Assembly (NCBI GenBank): GCA_006384855.1
Contig: VCJN01000517.1
Location: forward strand, 124,001-188,000
Direction: 5' to 3'
Source of the DNA: Tetraselmis striata
Lineage: Eukaryota > Chlorophyta > Chlorodendrophyceae > Chlorodendrales > Chlorodendraceae
Length of the DNA: 64,000 bases
Part shown: positions 1 through 12,068 of the stretch, one piece after another
Layout: each line of letters opens with the position of its first letter
How positions within the stretch are numbered: the stretch's first letter is position 1
Notes under the pieces: model-generated
What the model saw: the letters and a program-made list of their open reading frames with translations, nothing else
What the model was told of the DNA's origin: nothing
Database searches by the model: none
Position numbers and translations under genes: made by a program

Positions 1-70
1 AGTTTCGGCAGATCACGCAGCCCCCTCCCTTTGAAATTAGGGCTGCCAAACCCCAAGCAATATTTTCAAT

Positions 71-152
71 ATTATATAAATAGTACATGGCGGGACGTGC
101 CGGTATAGTGGTTAGTGCGAGACCGTCCGCGACTCTGAACAGAACCTAAAGT
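71..152 (+). repeat. tRNA-like (SINE-like) head split by the LINE insertion
   Basis: Bases 104–116 (TATAGTGGTTAGT) match the D-arm and A box of eukaryotic tRNAs of the Asp/Gly/His type; G10–C25-style D-stem pairing can be drawn. An AT-rich TATA-like stretch (71–83) lies just upstream. The anticodon stem does not fold well, so this is not a functional tRNA. Across the LINE, at about 3304–3318, a B-box-like GGTATGAATCC followed by TTTT resumes the same unit. I infer a tRNA-derived SINE or decayed tRNA gene interrupted by the element. Confidence 0.4.
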
Positions 153-164
153 AAGGATTAGCCG
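153..164. repeat. target-site duplication, left copy
   Basis: AAGGATTAGCCG occurs here and again at 3286–3297, directly after the A-run that ends the LINE. A 12-bp direct repeat flanking a 5'-truncated, poly(A)-ended element is the signature of target-primed reverse transcription. Confidence 0.8.
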
Positions 165-2150
165 GCCCACGGTGACTCTCCCTCTGAATGGCCCAAGCCG
201 TTCCACGATTTTGTCACCGCTAATCCGTTCGCGGTACTCACCCCTCTAGATGACCCACCTGTAGACGGCGGGCCCTCGGGAGGGGGGGGATCCCTAGACA
301 CCGGCGCCGACCACTTTATCCAGGCAATATGGTCGGCGGCGCGTGGGGTAGGGGCTGTTACCAAGCCCAGGCGTCGTGGCCTAGGGCCGCCGCTCCAACG
401 GTCTATCCTAGGTGCGATTAATCGTCGGCGCATGGCCTTTATGGCGTGCCGGGGGACTAGGGGCCCTCGGGATGCCGCTCTAGCGTCGGCACATTATGCT
501 GCTGCACGGCATAGGGTCCGGACACTAGTACGTAATAACCGCCGCCGCCAGAGGGAGCGGGCCGTGCTAAAAGCGGTTCAGGATTTTAAGAAGGGTGGTG
601 GGAGACGGGAGTTCTGGAAGTGGGCGCGCTCTCTCCGTAAGGGGCAGGGTTCATTCGAGGGCGCGAACGACCAGCCAGTACGCGATCCGGTATCGGGGGT
701 ACTTCATACCGAGCCGGGCGAAATCAATGCGTGCTGGGCGCGGCACTATCGGGAGCTGCTGCGTGACCCCCACCCCCTAGCACAACGGGTTGCGATATAC
801 CGTGCGGCGTGGGAACACCGACACGGTACATCCCCACCCATTGCCCCCGCACTAAACGGGATTAATGCGCATATAACATGGGAGGAACTAGTCAAGGCTC
901 TTAGGCGTTTAAAAAATAATAAGGCCCAGGGGCAGGATGGGATCACTGCAGAGGCTTTAAAATTGGCGATATACGCCTCGAATAGCCATTTTGGCAAGGC
1001 ATTGCTGGCCTTAATTAACGGGATATGGACTAAGAACTATATCCCCCAGCAGTGGCGTAGCTCGGCCATAGTATCGGTGCCCAAGAAAGGCGACGCGACC
1101 GTTATGGACAATTATAGGGGTATTTCGATTATGGGTGCCGCTATGAAACTCCTTATGACCATCATTTCCCAACGCTTGCAAGACGTCTGCCTAGCTAAAG
1201 GGATAATCCGCCGTTGGCAAGCGGGTTTTATGCGGAATGAGGAGGGCCCCATGCAAGTCGCCAGCTTGTTCGATATCGCGGCTCGTCGCCAAGCGGCAGG
1301 TCTACCCACGTACGCGGGTTTTATTGACTTTAGGAAGGCATATGACACCGTACCTCATGAGCTTTTATTCCTAAAACTACAAGCCATAGGAGTTTCGGGT
1401 CATATGCTTACCTTCATTAAAACTTTATACAGGGATAGTATGGTACGGGTCAAGACAGGGGTGGCCCCGGGAACACTATCAGACCCCATACCCATAGAGC
1501 GTGGCCTCCGACAGGGATGCCCCGCTTCCCCCATCCTATTTAACATATTTGTTAACGATATACTCGATGGGGTAGAACATCTAGGATGTGATGTACCAGG
1601 GTGCACTGACACATTAGCGGCAAGGCAACCACTAAGGGTGCCAGGTCAGTTATACGCGGACGACGCTGTTGGTATCACAGGCTCGTTCGATAACCTGCAT
1701 GCCATGTTCGCCCACTTCTCGCAGTGGGCGGAGGATCATTTTATGGGGTTTGGGGTACTTAAGTGTGGGGTGATGGCATTAGGCCGATATTCCGACGAGA
1801 CCGCGTTACGCGAACAAGCTGCCCGATGGCAGCTTGGGGGGGAACGGGTACCGGTTGTAAATGAATATAGGTACTTGGGTACGGTCATTAAGTCGGATTT
1901 AGGTATGCAACACATAGTAGACGACCGGGTTAAGAAGGGTAAACGCGCTATTGAGGCGCTCGATTCGGTATTAGTCGGTGGACGGGACATAATCCCTATT
2001 AATGTGCGTGTGTCGGTTTTTAAAACCTGTGTACTGCCGGTTTTAACTTATGGGTGTGAAGTATGGGGCATGGATAGAACTAGCGGCGCAAATAAATTAC
2101 AAACTGTACTCAATCAGTGCTTGCGTTGCCTCATTGGGGTAGCTAGGTAA
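165..2150 (+). pseudogene. LINE reverse transcriptase (partial ORF)
   Basis: The reading frame is open from 162 with no proper start; the first ATG is at 432. Visible RT blocks in order are the NYRGIS block near 1110, the FIDFRKAYD block (motif A, near 1320–1350), the GLRQGCPASPILFNIF block (motif B, near 1500) and the catalytic YADD (1653–1664). Later come thumb-type residues with the YLGT block near 1870. The frame closes at a TAA (2148–2150), and the protein clearly continues one base over. It would copy the element RNA at a nicked target. The missing N-terminal endonuclease and the frameshift make it inactive. Confidence 0.85.
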
Positions 2151-3039
2151 AAACTCCCCTGGGGTAGCCACTGCACCGATGATGCGGGAATTGGATATTG
2201 CGCCCATAGAGGCTACGGCCGCTGCGGCACGGGCTCGGGCGTTCCTTAAAGCATCCGACTTGAATACATGTATAACCCATTTAGTAGATCAGCCAAGTCG
2301 GGCGCGCCCTAACACGTGGACGTCGGGGAATGTGCGGTGGTTAGATCGACTAGCTAGGGCGAACGTAGGGCTAGCTGAGGGGGCGCACCTTCCACTTGAG
2401 TGGAGGTCACTAGCCGCGCGCGATGCCGCTAAACTAGTAAAGGCATCGGTGTGGGCGCGTTACGAATCTTCGGTATCGTCAGCACGCAATAACACCTGGG
2501 GTATATATGTCCAGGCGTCCTATGCGTCAAACCCGTTGCCACAGTACGGTGTGGGTGTCCCCGCGGGGGTTGTGGCCGGGTTGCACATTATGATACAATT
2601 ACGCACCCGAGTATTTCCCACTGCCCGCCGATTGGCCCGGATTCATGCCATGCCTGAGCGGTTCCTTGAACACTGCCCTGCATGTGGCGGAGGTGAATCT
2701 GAGACTATCGAACATATGTTGGTGGAGTGCCCGCGGTGGGGGTATCACCGTCATAATTTTGGGTTGTTAGTTCCGGAGTTCAGGGATTTTATTAGTAGTC
2801 AGGTTAGTGCGTCAACACCTGAGGACTTAACTGCCTTTATTTTGGGCGGGGTCCCCCCCTCCCTTCACGGCGCCCTGGATTTTACTGGGAATGGGAAATT
2901 TTTCCAGCTATGGCGTCGGGCCCTCCCTCACATTGCCTTTTTTGTTGCACATGTATCGCACTCCCGAAATGCTTTGCTCCGCAGGTTGGGGCTTGCCCCA
3001 ACTCGCATTACTCGAATGGGCCGACGCCCAAACGGGTAG
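2149..3039 (+). pseudogene. LINE C-terminal part with zf-RVT zinc-binding domain
   Basis: This continues the RT protein in the +1 frame (readable back to about 2146, first ATG 2179). It contains CPACGGGESETIEHMLVEC near 2674–2730, the C-x2-C...H...C arrangement of the reverse-transcriptase zinc-binding domain found at LINE C-termini. The body before it is Ala/Arg-rich and helical, as usual for this region. It is separated from the RT ORF by one frameshift only. Confidence 0.8.
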
Positions 3040-3285
3040 GGCGGACCTTTCGTGGTCAGTGCCGGGTATTTTGATGGCAGTGTTTTAGACGGTGATCCAA
3101 CAGTGTTGGAAATTCCGTCACTGGCCTTCAAGTAGTCTTGCGAAATGCTTCGGCAATTTGCTTGATGACTATAACGGAGCGTCGCCTACCCAGGGCTTTC
3201 CGTAACTGGATTGCTGCCTAAACGGCCGTCGTAGAGACGCTGCAAGGGTTTCACTGGTGCCAGTCCTGTCCCGGGGGCGAAAAAA

Positions 3286-3297
3286 AAGGATTAGCCG
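3286..3297. repeat. target-site duplication, right copy
   Basis: Exact repeat of 153–164, placed at the end of the LINE A run. The bases after it (ctactactggtatgaatcc) resume the interrupted tRNA-like unit. Confidence 0.8.
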
Positions 3298-3474
3298 CTA
3301 CTACTGGTATGAATCCTTTTAAATCCTTGGCGGGGGGCTCTCGTGGGTCCGGCTCCGCCGGCCTCTGCTGCGCCCCTGCGCGCCACTGTCCAGTCAACAC
3401 AGACCTTCTTCCAGCATCCCGACCAGTTCTGACGGCTCTGTCCAGTACCGCGTGGGTACCGGTACCGGGGCGCG

Positions 3475-4583
3475 ATGGTCTCCACCAGTGGCAGCCCGGC
3501 AAGCCGGGGCACCCCCTCCCCGCGAGCCCAAGCCACCCCCTCGTTGGAGCTTACGCTCTCGCCGCCTTCCGTGGCACCGCTGGGCCGGCTGGCCGTGAGG
3601 ATGAGCACGGACGCGGGCGGTCGCGCGGGCGAGGCGGTGGCACCTGGAGCGGGAGGCAGCAGCCAGGCCAGCAGCTGCGCCTCGCTCTCGCTCGACTACG
3701 GGGATATGCACGCCCAGTCGGTGTTCCTACCGCCAGGCCAGGAGATGGAAGCCATGGCATCGCTGTCTTCGCCGCGACAAGCCACCAGGTCCGCGCCGGA
3801 CGAGCATGAACCGCCCCACGACGTGTTATCAACACGCCGACACCAGACAGTGATGCTCGTGAAGGTCAGCCGGATCGGCTGACGTTCCTCAATGCATTCA
3901 ATTATGTATGTTGCCTTCTTGCCCCAGCTCCCCAGCGCCAGCGAGCCCTTCCATGGTGCACAGCCCCACCTGGCTGCCCCCGAATCAGGGCCTGGACTTC
4001 ATATTGCGGGAAGCGCGTGCAAGCTCCACTAGCTTCCAGAGCCGGCCACAGCGGCCAGCCTCTGCATCGCACACAAACTTTGGCCATCCGGAGCACGCCG
4101 CCACCTGGCAGCAGCGCCGCGCCTTGCACCAGAGTTACCTATCACAGCCCCTGGTGAGGCCGAGTTGCCCTGGATGCGGCAAACACGCAGTAGTCCCGCA
4201 GAAATACTGACCCCCCCCCCTTTCCCCAGGGGAATTGCTCCGGCGAAGCAATGGGTTCTAGAACACAGCAACCCACGAACTATGAACATGCTCCTGCGCC
4301 GCCGTTGCGGGCTCTGGATGGCGCAAGCCATGGTACGCGCGGGACCAATGTCGACTCGTGTGGTGCTCCCGATCAGGTAGGCGCTCTGCTTGCGACGGGG
4401 CGCAGCATTCATCCATCCACCGGGTAGATCCCTGACCTGCACACCGGGTCACTGCGCACCTGGATGCAGGCCTGGCAGGCTCTGCAGGAGCAGGCGCGGG
4501 AGATGGAGCACAACGTGGAGCGGGCCCAGATCAGGTGTGGCTGATACGCCCGCATCGTGCGCTGTCGTGAAGCGAAGCACACG

Positions 4584-4616
<33 letters not shown>

Positions 4617-7500
4617 TGCCTGCTGGTCCTGGCAGCCTCATGCCTGGCGTGCCCTCACCGAACGTCTTGAGCATCCCATGCTCCTACTGACCCTGTCTTC
4701 ATTATGGAGTGGCATGACCAGACGGCCATGCCACTGCCGGCTGGCTGTGGCATCGAGCCAGCATTGGCTGGATGCCACAGCCAGGCATGAGGCACATATT
4801 GGAGACATATTCAGGGTTTAGGGTTGTATAAGAAATCCTCCAGGATGCAGTGCTTTATAGCACAGACTGTCCTCACTGCTCCACGTATACGTGCTACATT
4901 GTACCATTTTATTGGGTTTGCGGGTCCCATTTTGTTTTCCGCAACGGAATCCGTACAATGTTCATTCTGTATTTTTGTGTATCTTCGTCAAACGCTGCTT
5001 AATATCCGCAATACATAGCGAATAGAATAATGAATGATACCATAGATAGTGTGCCTACGGTATAGCTTCATTCCTCCTGTCATTGATTGGCTACTCTAGG
5101 TACCCTCTGCAGGCAGATCCTCGCTGATGGAATTGAGCCTGCCCCCGCCACAGGGAGCAGGAGGCGGCAGCCACTCTGCAGGACACTGACGCCAAGCTGA
5201 AGAACACCCTAGAGGAGGCCAGTAGGCTGCAGGAGGCGCTGGCAATTGCAGAGCAGGAGCTGCAGGCGTCCCAGGCCGCACTGGAGGAGCGCGGGCGCGA
5301 GCTTTCGCAGGCGCACGCGGAGCTGCGGCAGGAGCAGGCGGTGCGGAGGAGCACAGAGGTTGCGATGCGGGCGCTGGAGGACCGGCTCAGCACCGCGCTT
5401 GAGGTGAGGGCACTGCCTGGGCCAACCTTTTCAGAGGCAGGATGTCATCCTGTGCCAGTGCCCCGGGCAGAGGCAGGGTAAGGGCTCTCTCTGGCCGGCG
5501 CATGGGCAGCACGGTTGCAAGTATTTGTTTTGCAGACACAGAATCGCCCGAAACGATTTATCGCCGAACAGAGTCTGGTGCGGTTGTAAGCACCTATGCA
5601 GGTTCGGGCATCGAATATCCGAAGCTATAGAGAGGCTCCAGAAATTTGAGATGTGGTTTAAGACAGTACTATTTTGCACCCAATCTCAAATTGAGGCTCA
5701 TGTTATGGGTTCTGATGGGTGCACAGGCACCTGTGTAAAGTCACAGTACCAGCTGCCCCGTCATCACCCTCAGCGGCATTTACAGCCATTGTCGCTCTCC
5801 AGCCGGCAAATGCTGCCCAAAGGATTCACTGCGTGCTCCGCTCTCAACTATCTAGTTTGTGATTGCCGGCATTGTGACTCCCTCCTCTGCTGCCGGTGCT
5901 GGCCGTTGTACCGAATACCAACCTCACGGCGCGTGTTTGCTGCCATCCGGCGTCGCGGAACAAGCAGAAATCGCCGAGATTCTGCTGATGCACTTCACCT
6001 CACTGCTCTCATGCTCGCTACCAGTGTCCTGAGAGGTGGACCGCGCTGCGGCCCCGCCTGCTTTGCCCTGTTGGCCGGCGCAGAGCACCACAGGGGAAGC
6101 TGAGGAGAGCCGGCACAGGGAGCGACAACTGCAGCAGGCCCTGGATGCGGCGCAGGAGGACACCTCGCTGCTTGAGCGCAGGCTGGCGGACAGCGCCCGC
6201 AGGCTGGAGGTCCGCCCCCTGCTCGCACAGTTACAGCGCCTATATAGTCTCGCAAGCGGCCAGATTGTGAGGGCCGTGCTGGTGGGCGACAGGTGGCGGA
6301 GGCAGGCGAGAGGAAACTGAAGGATCTTCTGGACGGGCAGCGCATGGAGGCGACCGTGCTTTGTGACCGGCTGGCCAACGCTGAGGCGGAGTGCACCAAG
6401 CTGCGGGTAAGCGGGGTCCGCCCTATTGATGTTGATTCCCGCACTCTTACCATGATCAGTAGCAGCGCAGCCCTGAGAGCACCGCTGCCCCCCATGGGAC
6501 TGCCGCCTCCCACGCCAGGAGGCTGCCATTGATAGCCTGAGCGAAAAGGACGGGCTCAGCAGGCTGGTGGCGCGCAGCAGAGACGATGCAGAGGAGGTCC
6601 GCCGCGAGAACCGCAGCCTGCGGCGCTCTGTGCAGGTCTGTGTAGCCCCATGTCCCGCTGCACTGGGCTCCAGGGTAGGGGATACTGCAGGCGCCAGGCT
6701 AGACCTGGCGAGCCAACGGGGGCTGACGTGCCCGCCCCCTGCTGACAACAGGGCCAGGAGAGCGAGATCATGGAGCTGCAGGTGTGCAAGCTGCGAAGTG
6801 TGGGCAGACGCGCAGTGTCTGTCGGTAGCCGCCACTCGGTGGCTGGACAGCTGCAGAGGGTGCCCATCGCTGGTGATGGGCAGTGCAGGGGAACGGTGAT
6901 TGTAGTGGTAGCGGAGGGCACCCCATGAGTTGTCTGGCATTTTACCATCATTGTCTCCTTACGTGCGGGAGCCGACGTGAAAGTAAGTCTGTATGCGGAA
7001 GGGTCTTTGGGGTTGTGCTTGTTCTATACGATAAGGACTCTGCTGTGTGTGGTGCTGGTTTGTGCCTGTTTGGAAGGCGTGTGTTGTGGTAAGGGGGTTT
7101 TCGGGACAACACTGTACATGATCGGTATTGTGTGGAATGACGTGGCATCGCCGCTGTTGCGGCCTGTAGAGCCTGCTGCAGTCCGCCAGGGGGGAGCTGG
7201 CGGAGCTTCGGCGGAGGTGCTACTGGCTGGAGTGCCAGCACCGCGCGGCGCCAATGCGCGGCTCCCTGCAGCTGCCTGCGCACGAGCCCTCCGCGGCGCC
7301 GGACGTTCGCGCGAGCCTGCCGGACAGCGCCCGCTTGCGCTACGTCGACGCGCGCGCCGAGGAGCCCCCTGGGCATCACGGCAGCGCAAACTGGCCGGCA
7401 GCCCGCCACACATTGGATGCCGACGGCGAGGGGCGCTACCAGCCACCCAGGTGAGCCCAGGAAGTGCTAAAAGTATGTACATGTGTGTGTGCGCTCGCGC

Positions 7501-7531
<31 letters not shown>

Positions 7532-9278
7532 TATGCCTGTGCCGTTGGCCGTGGCTGAGCCTTAGGTCTGCTGCCTACCGTACCTGTATCAGCGCCACCG
7601 CGCCGCCACATGCCCAACCCCCTCCGCAAGTCCTGCCAGCGCCGGCGCCGCCCTCTGGTGCAGGGCGGGCCACGGAGCAGGAGCTGGAGGTACTGGACTA
7701 CCTCATGCAAAAGGCGCGCAGCGCCCGAGCCTCCCAGCAGTGACTCCGCCCGTGCCTGCACCTGCCCCTTGAGGTCGTTGACATGTAGGCTGAGGTGACA
7801 TGGTGGGCGACATTCGGTCGGCCTACTCCAGGTAAAGTTGGCGCGAGGAAGCGGCGCTGATGGGCCAATGAACATGGCGAACCCCCCTGGGCTGGATGCC
7901 AAGGAGCGGCAGGTCTTCAAGCACCTCATGGGCAAGGTGCGTCTCCCCGCAGTCCTGCGGCGGGCAGTACTTCCCGCCGTGGGTCTGATATGCCCGGCCA
8001 TGCCATGTGGAACCCTTGTAATTGCGCTGGGTCAGCGACTAGCATTGCGTGGTGTCGGGTCCTGCCATGCGGAGCATAAACCCTAAAACACCATGTTATC
8101 TACCTGCTCACGGCGTACCACCAACCACCCCCCCCCCCCCCCCCCCCCCTCTCTCATCTGCTCTCACCAGATGCGTGCCGACGATCCTGGTGGCGCCCAT
8201 GACGCGCCAAGCGCGCCTGCGAGCTGGCATGCCCCGCCACCTGCTACCGCAACGCACGCAGAAAGGCATCATAGGGCCGAGGGGCGCGGCGCTGCGCCCA
8301 GCGACTCGCCCCGCAGGCCTGCCAATCGCCCTCCGCCGTTTGCCACCGGTAAACCCCCCCCTCCCCCCTCTTTCCCCCCACAAGAGCGTAATCACCCCAT
8401 GTTTGATATCGGTATATTTGAGAACTTGAAGCGGATTGTTGACTGCGTGCTGGCTTGGCTGCTCGCACTCTGGTTTTGGGTCTCAGCGCGGGTCCATTCC
8501 CTTGCCTCACACTCTTGGAAGTGGCACTGGGATTGCACAGCGGGCTGAGTCACGCTCTGCTCTCCCGCAATGCCCAGGTGCTGGCTTCGGCGGGGGGGCG
8601 CAGGACCCCGCCAGCATCACTGGCAGCAGGCGGCAGCCACCGCCGCCGCAGGGACGCGAGGCGCTGCCATACGCGACAGACGAAAGCCTGAGCCAGGCGA
8701 TCGCCAACACGAAGGATCTGGAAGGCCGGCTGATGGAACTGCAGAGGGAGAAGAATCAGGTGGCTCCCCGGGTGGCGCACTGCAGCTGGACGAGCCTGTG
8801 GCCATCCTGGGCGCGACTCAATTGGGTTTTCCCGGGCAGTGGTAGGGGTCATTCCGGGGAGGCAAGACGGCCACACAAGGGGCCATGACTCCAAGTTGCC
8901 TGGGCTTAGCGTGGGGTATTTCAGGGTGGTTTGCATGCGTTTGACACCTGCGCCTGTTCACCCCATGCGATCCTTCAAGCCATTGGCGCAGAACGGTGTA
9001 GAGACGCCCGCATATACGAATCACATGCTCGCATGGATTTTCCAGTAGGATTGGTGCTTGGTAGGATGTTTTACGAGTGATGCTGTCTTCGTCAATTGTC
9101 GCTAATCTGGGCGCTCTGTATGTGCGCCCAGCTGGATGCGGAGTATTCCAAAATGCCGGCGAACGCGGGGAAGACCATCGCGCAGCGGCAGCGCAAGGTG
9201 GTGGTGGAGCAGCGCCTGGAGGCCATCGCCCGGGAGATCAGCAGCTGCCGGCTTGGCCTGAAGAAGCTGGGTGCCTGA
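3475..9278 (+). CDS. multi-exon coiled-coil protein, family not recognised
   Basis: About fifteen exons. Well-phased ones: (3927)–4153, 4230–4376, 4470–4534, 5154–5403, 6084–6209, 6293–6406, 6519–6635, 6752–6781, 7170–7450, 7593–7689, 7832–7936, 8171–8348, 8578–8759, 9132–9278. These give over 600 residues in one continuous frame. The 5' end is unresolved: an open stretch 3475–3882 looks coding, but no donor in it matches the phase of the next exon; ATG 3953 is an alternative start. The N-terminus is Ser/Pro-rich. Exons from 5154 to 6781 are Glu/Gln/Leu/Arg-rich heptads (long coiled coil), followed by a Pro-rich linker and a basic C-terminal helix (QRQRKVVVEQRLEAIAREI) ending LKKLGA. I infer a structural or cytoskeletal/ciliary-type scaffold; no catalytic motif is visible. 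Introns contain C runs at 4585–4616, 7502–7530 and about 8129–8148. It converges with the SAGA-like gene. Confidence 0.65.
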
Positions 9279-9459
9279 GGGCAAGAGCGGTGTGAAGTTG
9301 GCCGCTCCCCTCCAAGTCATGAATTGCCAAGGACCCGGTTTGGGTGATGTGTGAGCCCGGCAAGTGAAACAGCGAGATGCGGCAGCTAGTTGGTGCTGCG
9401 GGCGTCTGTTCATTACTAACGCCATATTAAATGTTCCAATATATATTTCATGATGAAGA

Positions 9460-9464
9460 TGTAA
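9460..9464 (+). promoter_or_regulatory. TGTAA polyadenylation signal of the coiled-coil gene
   Basis: TGTAA lies 182 bases after the stop codon at 9278. TGTAA is the usual poly(A) word of chlorophyte genes. Distance is long but plausible. Confidence 0.45.
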
Positions 9465-10804
9465 GCAACTAAGGATGTGTGAACTACTGGCATGGGCTGG
9501 CCGGCCTGCAAGCGGACATGGTAGAAATGCGACATGGCGCCCCCATGCTGTACATGCTCTGAAGAGAGATCGTATCAAGAAGTACAGTGTCAGGAACAGA
9601 ATCATAGGAGTCCACTCATGCTGATATTGTATTTCAGGCAGCAGAGATATATCCATCAAAACCGCGCAAGCTGCGGACCTGCGGCCTCCACTGTTCTTTT
9701 CCAATGCCAGTCGGTCAGTCACAACACATGTCCTATCATGGCGGTTGCTCTGTGTATTATGCTGATGTATTACACCGCGCTATTATATTCGTTCGTAATT
9801 TGTACATCGTTCGTTCAGTACTGAGTTCAGAAACGTTTCGTCGATATATTACAAGCGGCAACTATGATCAAGATTACTGTTATTGATGGCTTAGGGGGCT
9901 AAGAGCAAGCAGCGGTGTGTAATTTATGGTACAATCCGCCTCCGTCGTGGCATTTACACTGCTGCCTTCCCGCGCTGTTGCATGTGGCATTCAAGTGCAA
10001 AACTAATATTGATGCACCGCACCTCTACTGAATAACCACCTTATTGCTGCTGGCCGCGAGATGGGATGTTAACCTGCAGATGTAGGGGTGCTGGCGCGGT
10101 AAAACCAATACTATTGCTGTAGGAATGATAAGCCGAGAACAGCGTCGAAATTTTCTTCGAGTTGCTGATAACAAATCAAGCATCCGCTTGATAGCCATTA
10201 ATCTCAAACTTCAATGTGCAGGGCTTCGATGCTGAAGTCATATGCGGGCATAAGCTGATACGCATTCGTCATCATACTTTTTCGTAACATTTCTGTTTTA
10301 GCGGCGCGATTTTATCAAATTCGCGAAGGCGGGCATAATGGATAATGCGTCATCTATAAAACGTAGTGATGTTGTGCGCCGGACCCTAACATCAAATGCG
10401 AAGGTGGCGTGTCCGGCGGATACATTCATTGCATACGGGGCGCACGGCGCGGGCCGACATTTCATCACCTCATATACCGTACAGCTCAACGGCATCTCGC
10501 CCCGCTGCACAGTCACTTGGCACCTACTCATCAACACTCCGCCTACCTAGCATTTGGTGGGCAGCCCTGTCAACAGCGTTGAGAACATTGTAACAAGTTT
10601 CGAATGTCAGAATCCCCCCACTCACCCCCTTCAATTCCTCTTGAAACTGTGACCTGAACCATCATGATTATGTATCAGAGTCCCTAATACAACAATACCG
10701 GCGAGCAAAAAGCTGTCACTGGGTCAGCGCTTGGTACATGATGCATAGAACAGCAAGCTAAAAGGTAGAAGCTGGCTGGCAGCGCAAACGGCACGTGATA
10801 TTAC
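9465..10804. other. intergenic DNA between two convergent genes
   Basis: This is AT-richer than the flanking exons. Short ORFs on both strands lack splice context and codon bias, and I see no gene in it. Confidence 0.5.
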
Positions 10805-10809
10805 TTACA
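10805..10809 (-). promoter_or_regulatory. TGTAA polyadenylation signal of the SAGA-like gene
   Basis: The + strand TTACA reads TGTAA on the gene strand, 40 bases after the stop at 10849–10851. The spacing fits chlorophyte 3' ends. Confidence 0.6.
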
Positions 10810-10848
10810 GTGTGGACCCCACTCGCAATGAGGTGCGGTGCTTCGCCA

Positions 10849-12068
10849 TTAGATTATTGGACAGTCAAGCTTGCCGAACCAGCCGGTTGCGGCCTCGGCT
10901 TGCATGCATGCGATCTGCGCCACGACAGCAGCCTCTGCCTCCTCTTGCTCCCGCGTCCGCCCCCCACCCGGCTCCGCCCGACCCCGCAGACGGCGCTCCT
11001 CTTGCAGCTCGGCCACGGCCGCCTCAAGCTTGGTCTGCAGCTCTGCGGCGGGGTGCTGGGCCGCCAGCATTAGCGCATGCGCACCCGGCGCCACGCGCAG
11101 CAGGCAGAGGGGTTGCGCGGGCAGGCAGTCCGCTACAACCAAGGCACACCTTGCTCCGCCGCGTCCAGCTTTGCCTCCCATTCATTTTTGGCCGAGTCGA
11201 GCGCGGATGTCAGCTGCTGCTTCACCAACGCATCCGACCGAGTGCGCTCCTTATGCAGCTCCTCCGATGCGTCTGCGAGGCCTATCCGGAGCACTGCCAT
11301 GCGCGCAGGGGACAAGCACAGCAGAAGCTCAGGCCGGCTCGGTCCGTGGCGGGCGCGTACACATAGACGACGGCTGTCCGTGCCGGACGATGGTAATGGA
11401 AAGCGGGCGCGCACGTTCCGCATCGCTCTCGGCGGCCTCAAGCCTGGCCTCCCACTCCTGCTTGGCGGTGGCGAGCGCCGCCGTGAGCTTGGTTTTCAGC
11501 AGCGCCGAGTTGCTGGCCCGCTCCGCCTCAAGCTGCTTGCAGGCGTCCGCCAACACGGAGCGCAACTCTGCGCTTGGGCGTACACAAATGGCAGAGCGCC
11601 TCCAGTGAGAGAGGAAACTCCACGAGGCATGTGATTTGTAAAGCCGCAATGGCAACAAGGCCAGGCAAACTACTGTGGAGAAATAACCTATACGAGTAGG
11701 GGAAAAGTGTGTTATTGTAAAGTGAAAATGAAAGTAATATCGTATGTTATGTCAGAATATAAATAAAAAAATCTCGGAGCATTGAGGTAATCAAAGAAGG
11801 AATGGCAGACATGCTGTGACTGACGGTATGCCAGGCTCCCGATGCTTCAATGATTCCTCCCTGCGGGTGGGCCCGGGTGACACGAGGGCCGCACCCTCCA
11901 TCTCCTGGTGCTGCTCCACCAGCCGCTGCTCAAAGCTCTGAAGCGCGGCGGCGGAGCCTGCAGCGGCATGCTGCAGATTGTCAAAGCGCTGCTGCAGGTG
12001 CGCCGCCCGCTGCGTCTCGGCCTCAAGCTCTTGCGCCATCGCAGCCATGGCCTCCCTCATCTCCCGAG
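10849..12068 (-). other. C-terminal tail exons of the SAGA-like gene
   Basis: Exons 11895–12068, 11415–11567, 11150–11272 and 10849–11042, all phase 1. The second and third are paralogous (AKQEWEARLEAAE and AKNEWEAKLDAAE), each with a single Trp, which is rare elsewhere in the coiled coil. The last exon ends in a helix and the exposed-looking terminus ATGWFGKLDCPII. The intron 11568–11894 has an AT-rich block. Confidence 0.75.

Larger units (their letters stand above)
165..3287 (+). mobile_element. 5'-truncated non-LTR retrotransposon (LINE)
   Basis: The element starts abruptly inside coding sequence at 165 and ends in an eight-base A run (3280–3287), flanked by the 12-bp duplication. It carries the region upstream of reverse transcriptase, the full RT domain and a C-terminal zinc-binding domain, but no endonuclease domain, so the 5' part was lost at insertion. 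One frameshift near 2148 separates the two open parts. About 240 bases of 3' UTR follow the last stop. The crisp duplication and single coding lesion suggest a fairly recent insertion. Confidence 0.85.

Noticed and set aside
94..165. Functional tRNA gene
   Set aside because: The D-arm matches, but the anticodon stem does not pair and the 3' half is displaced by the LINE; only a tRNA-like remnant is claimed.
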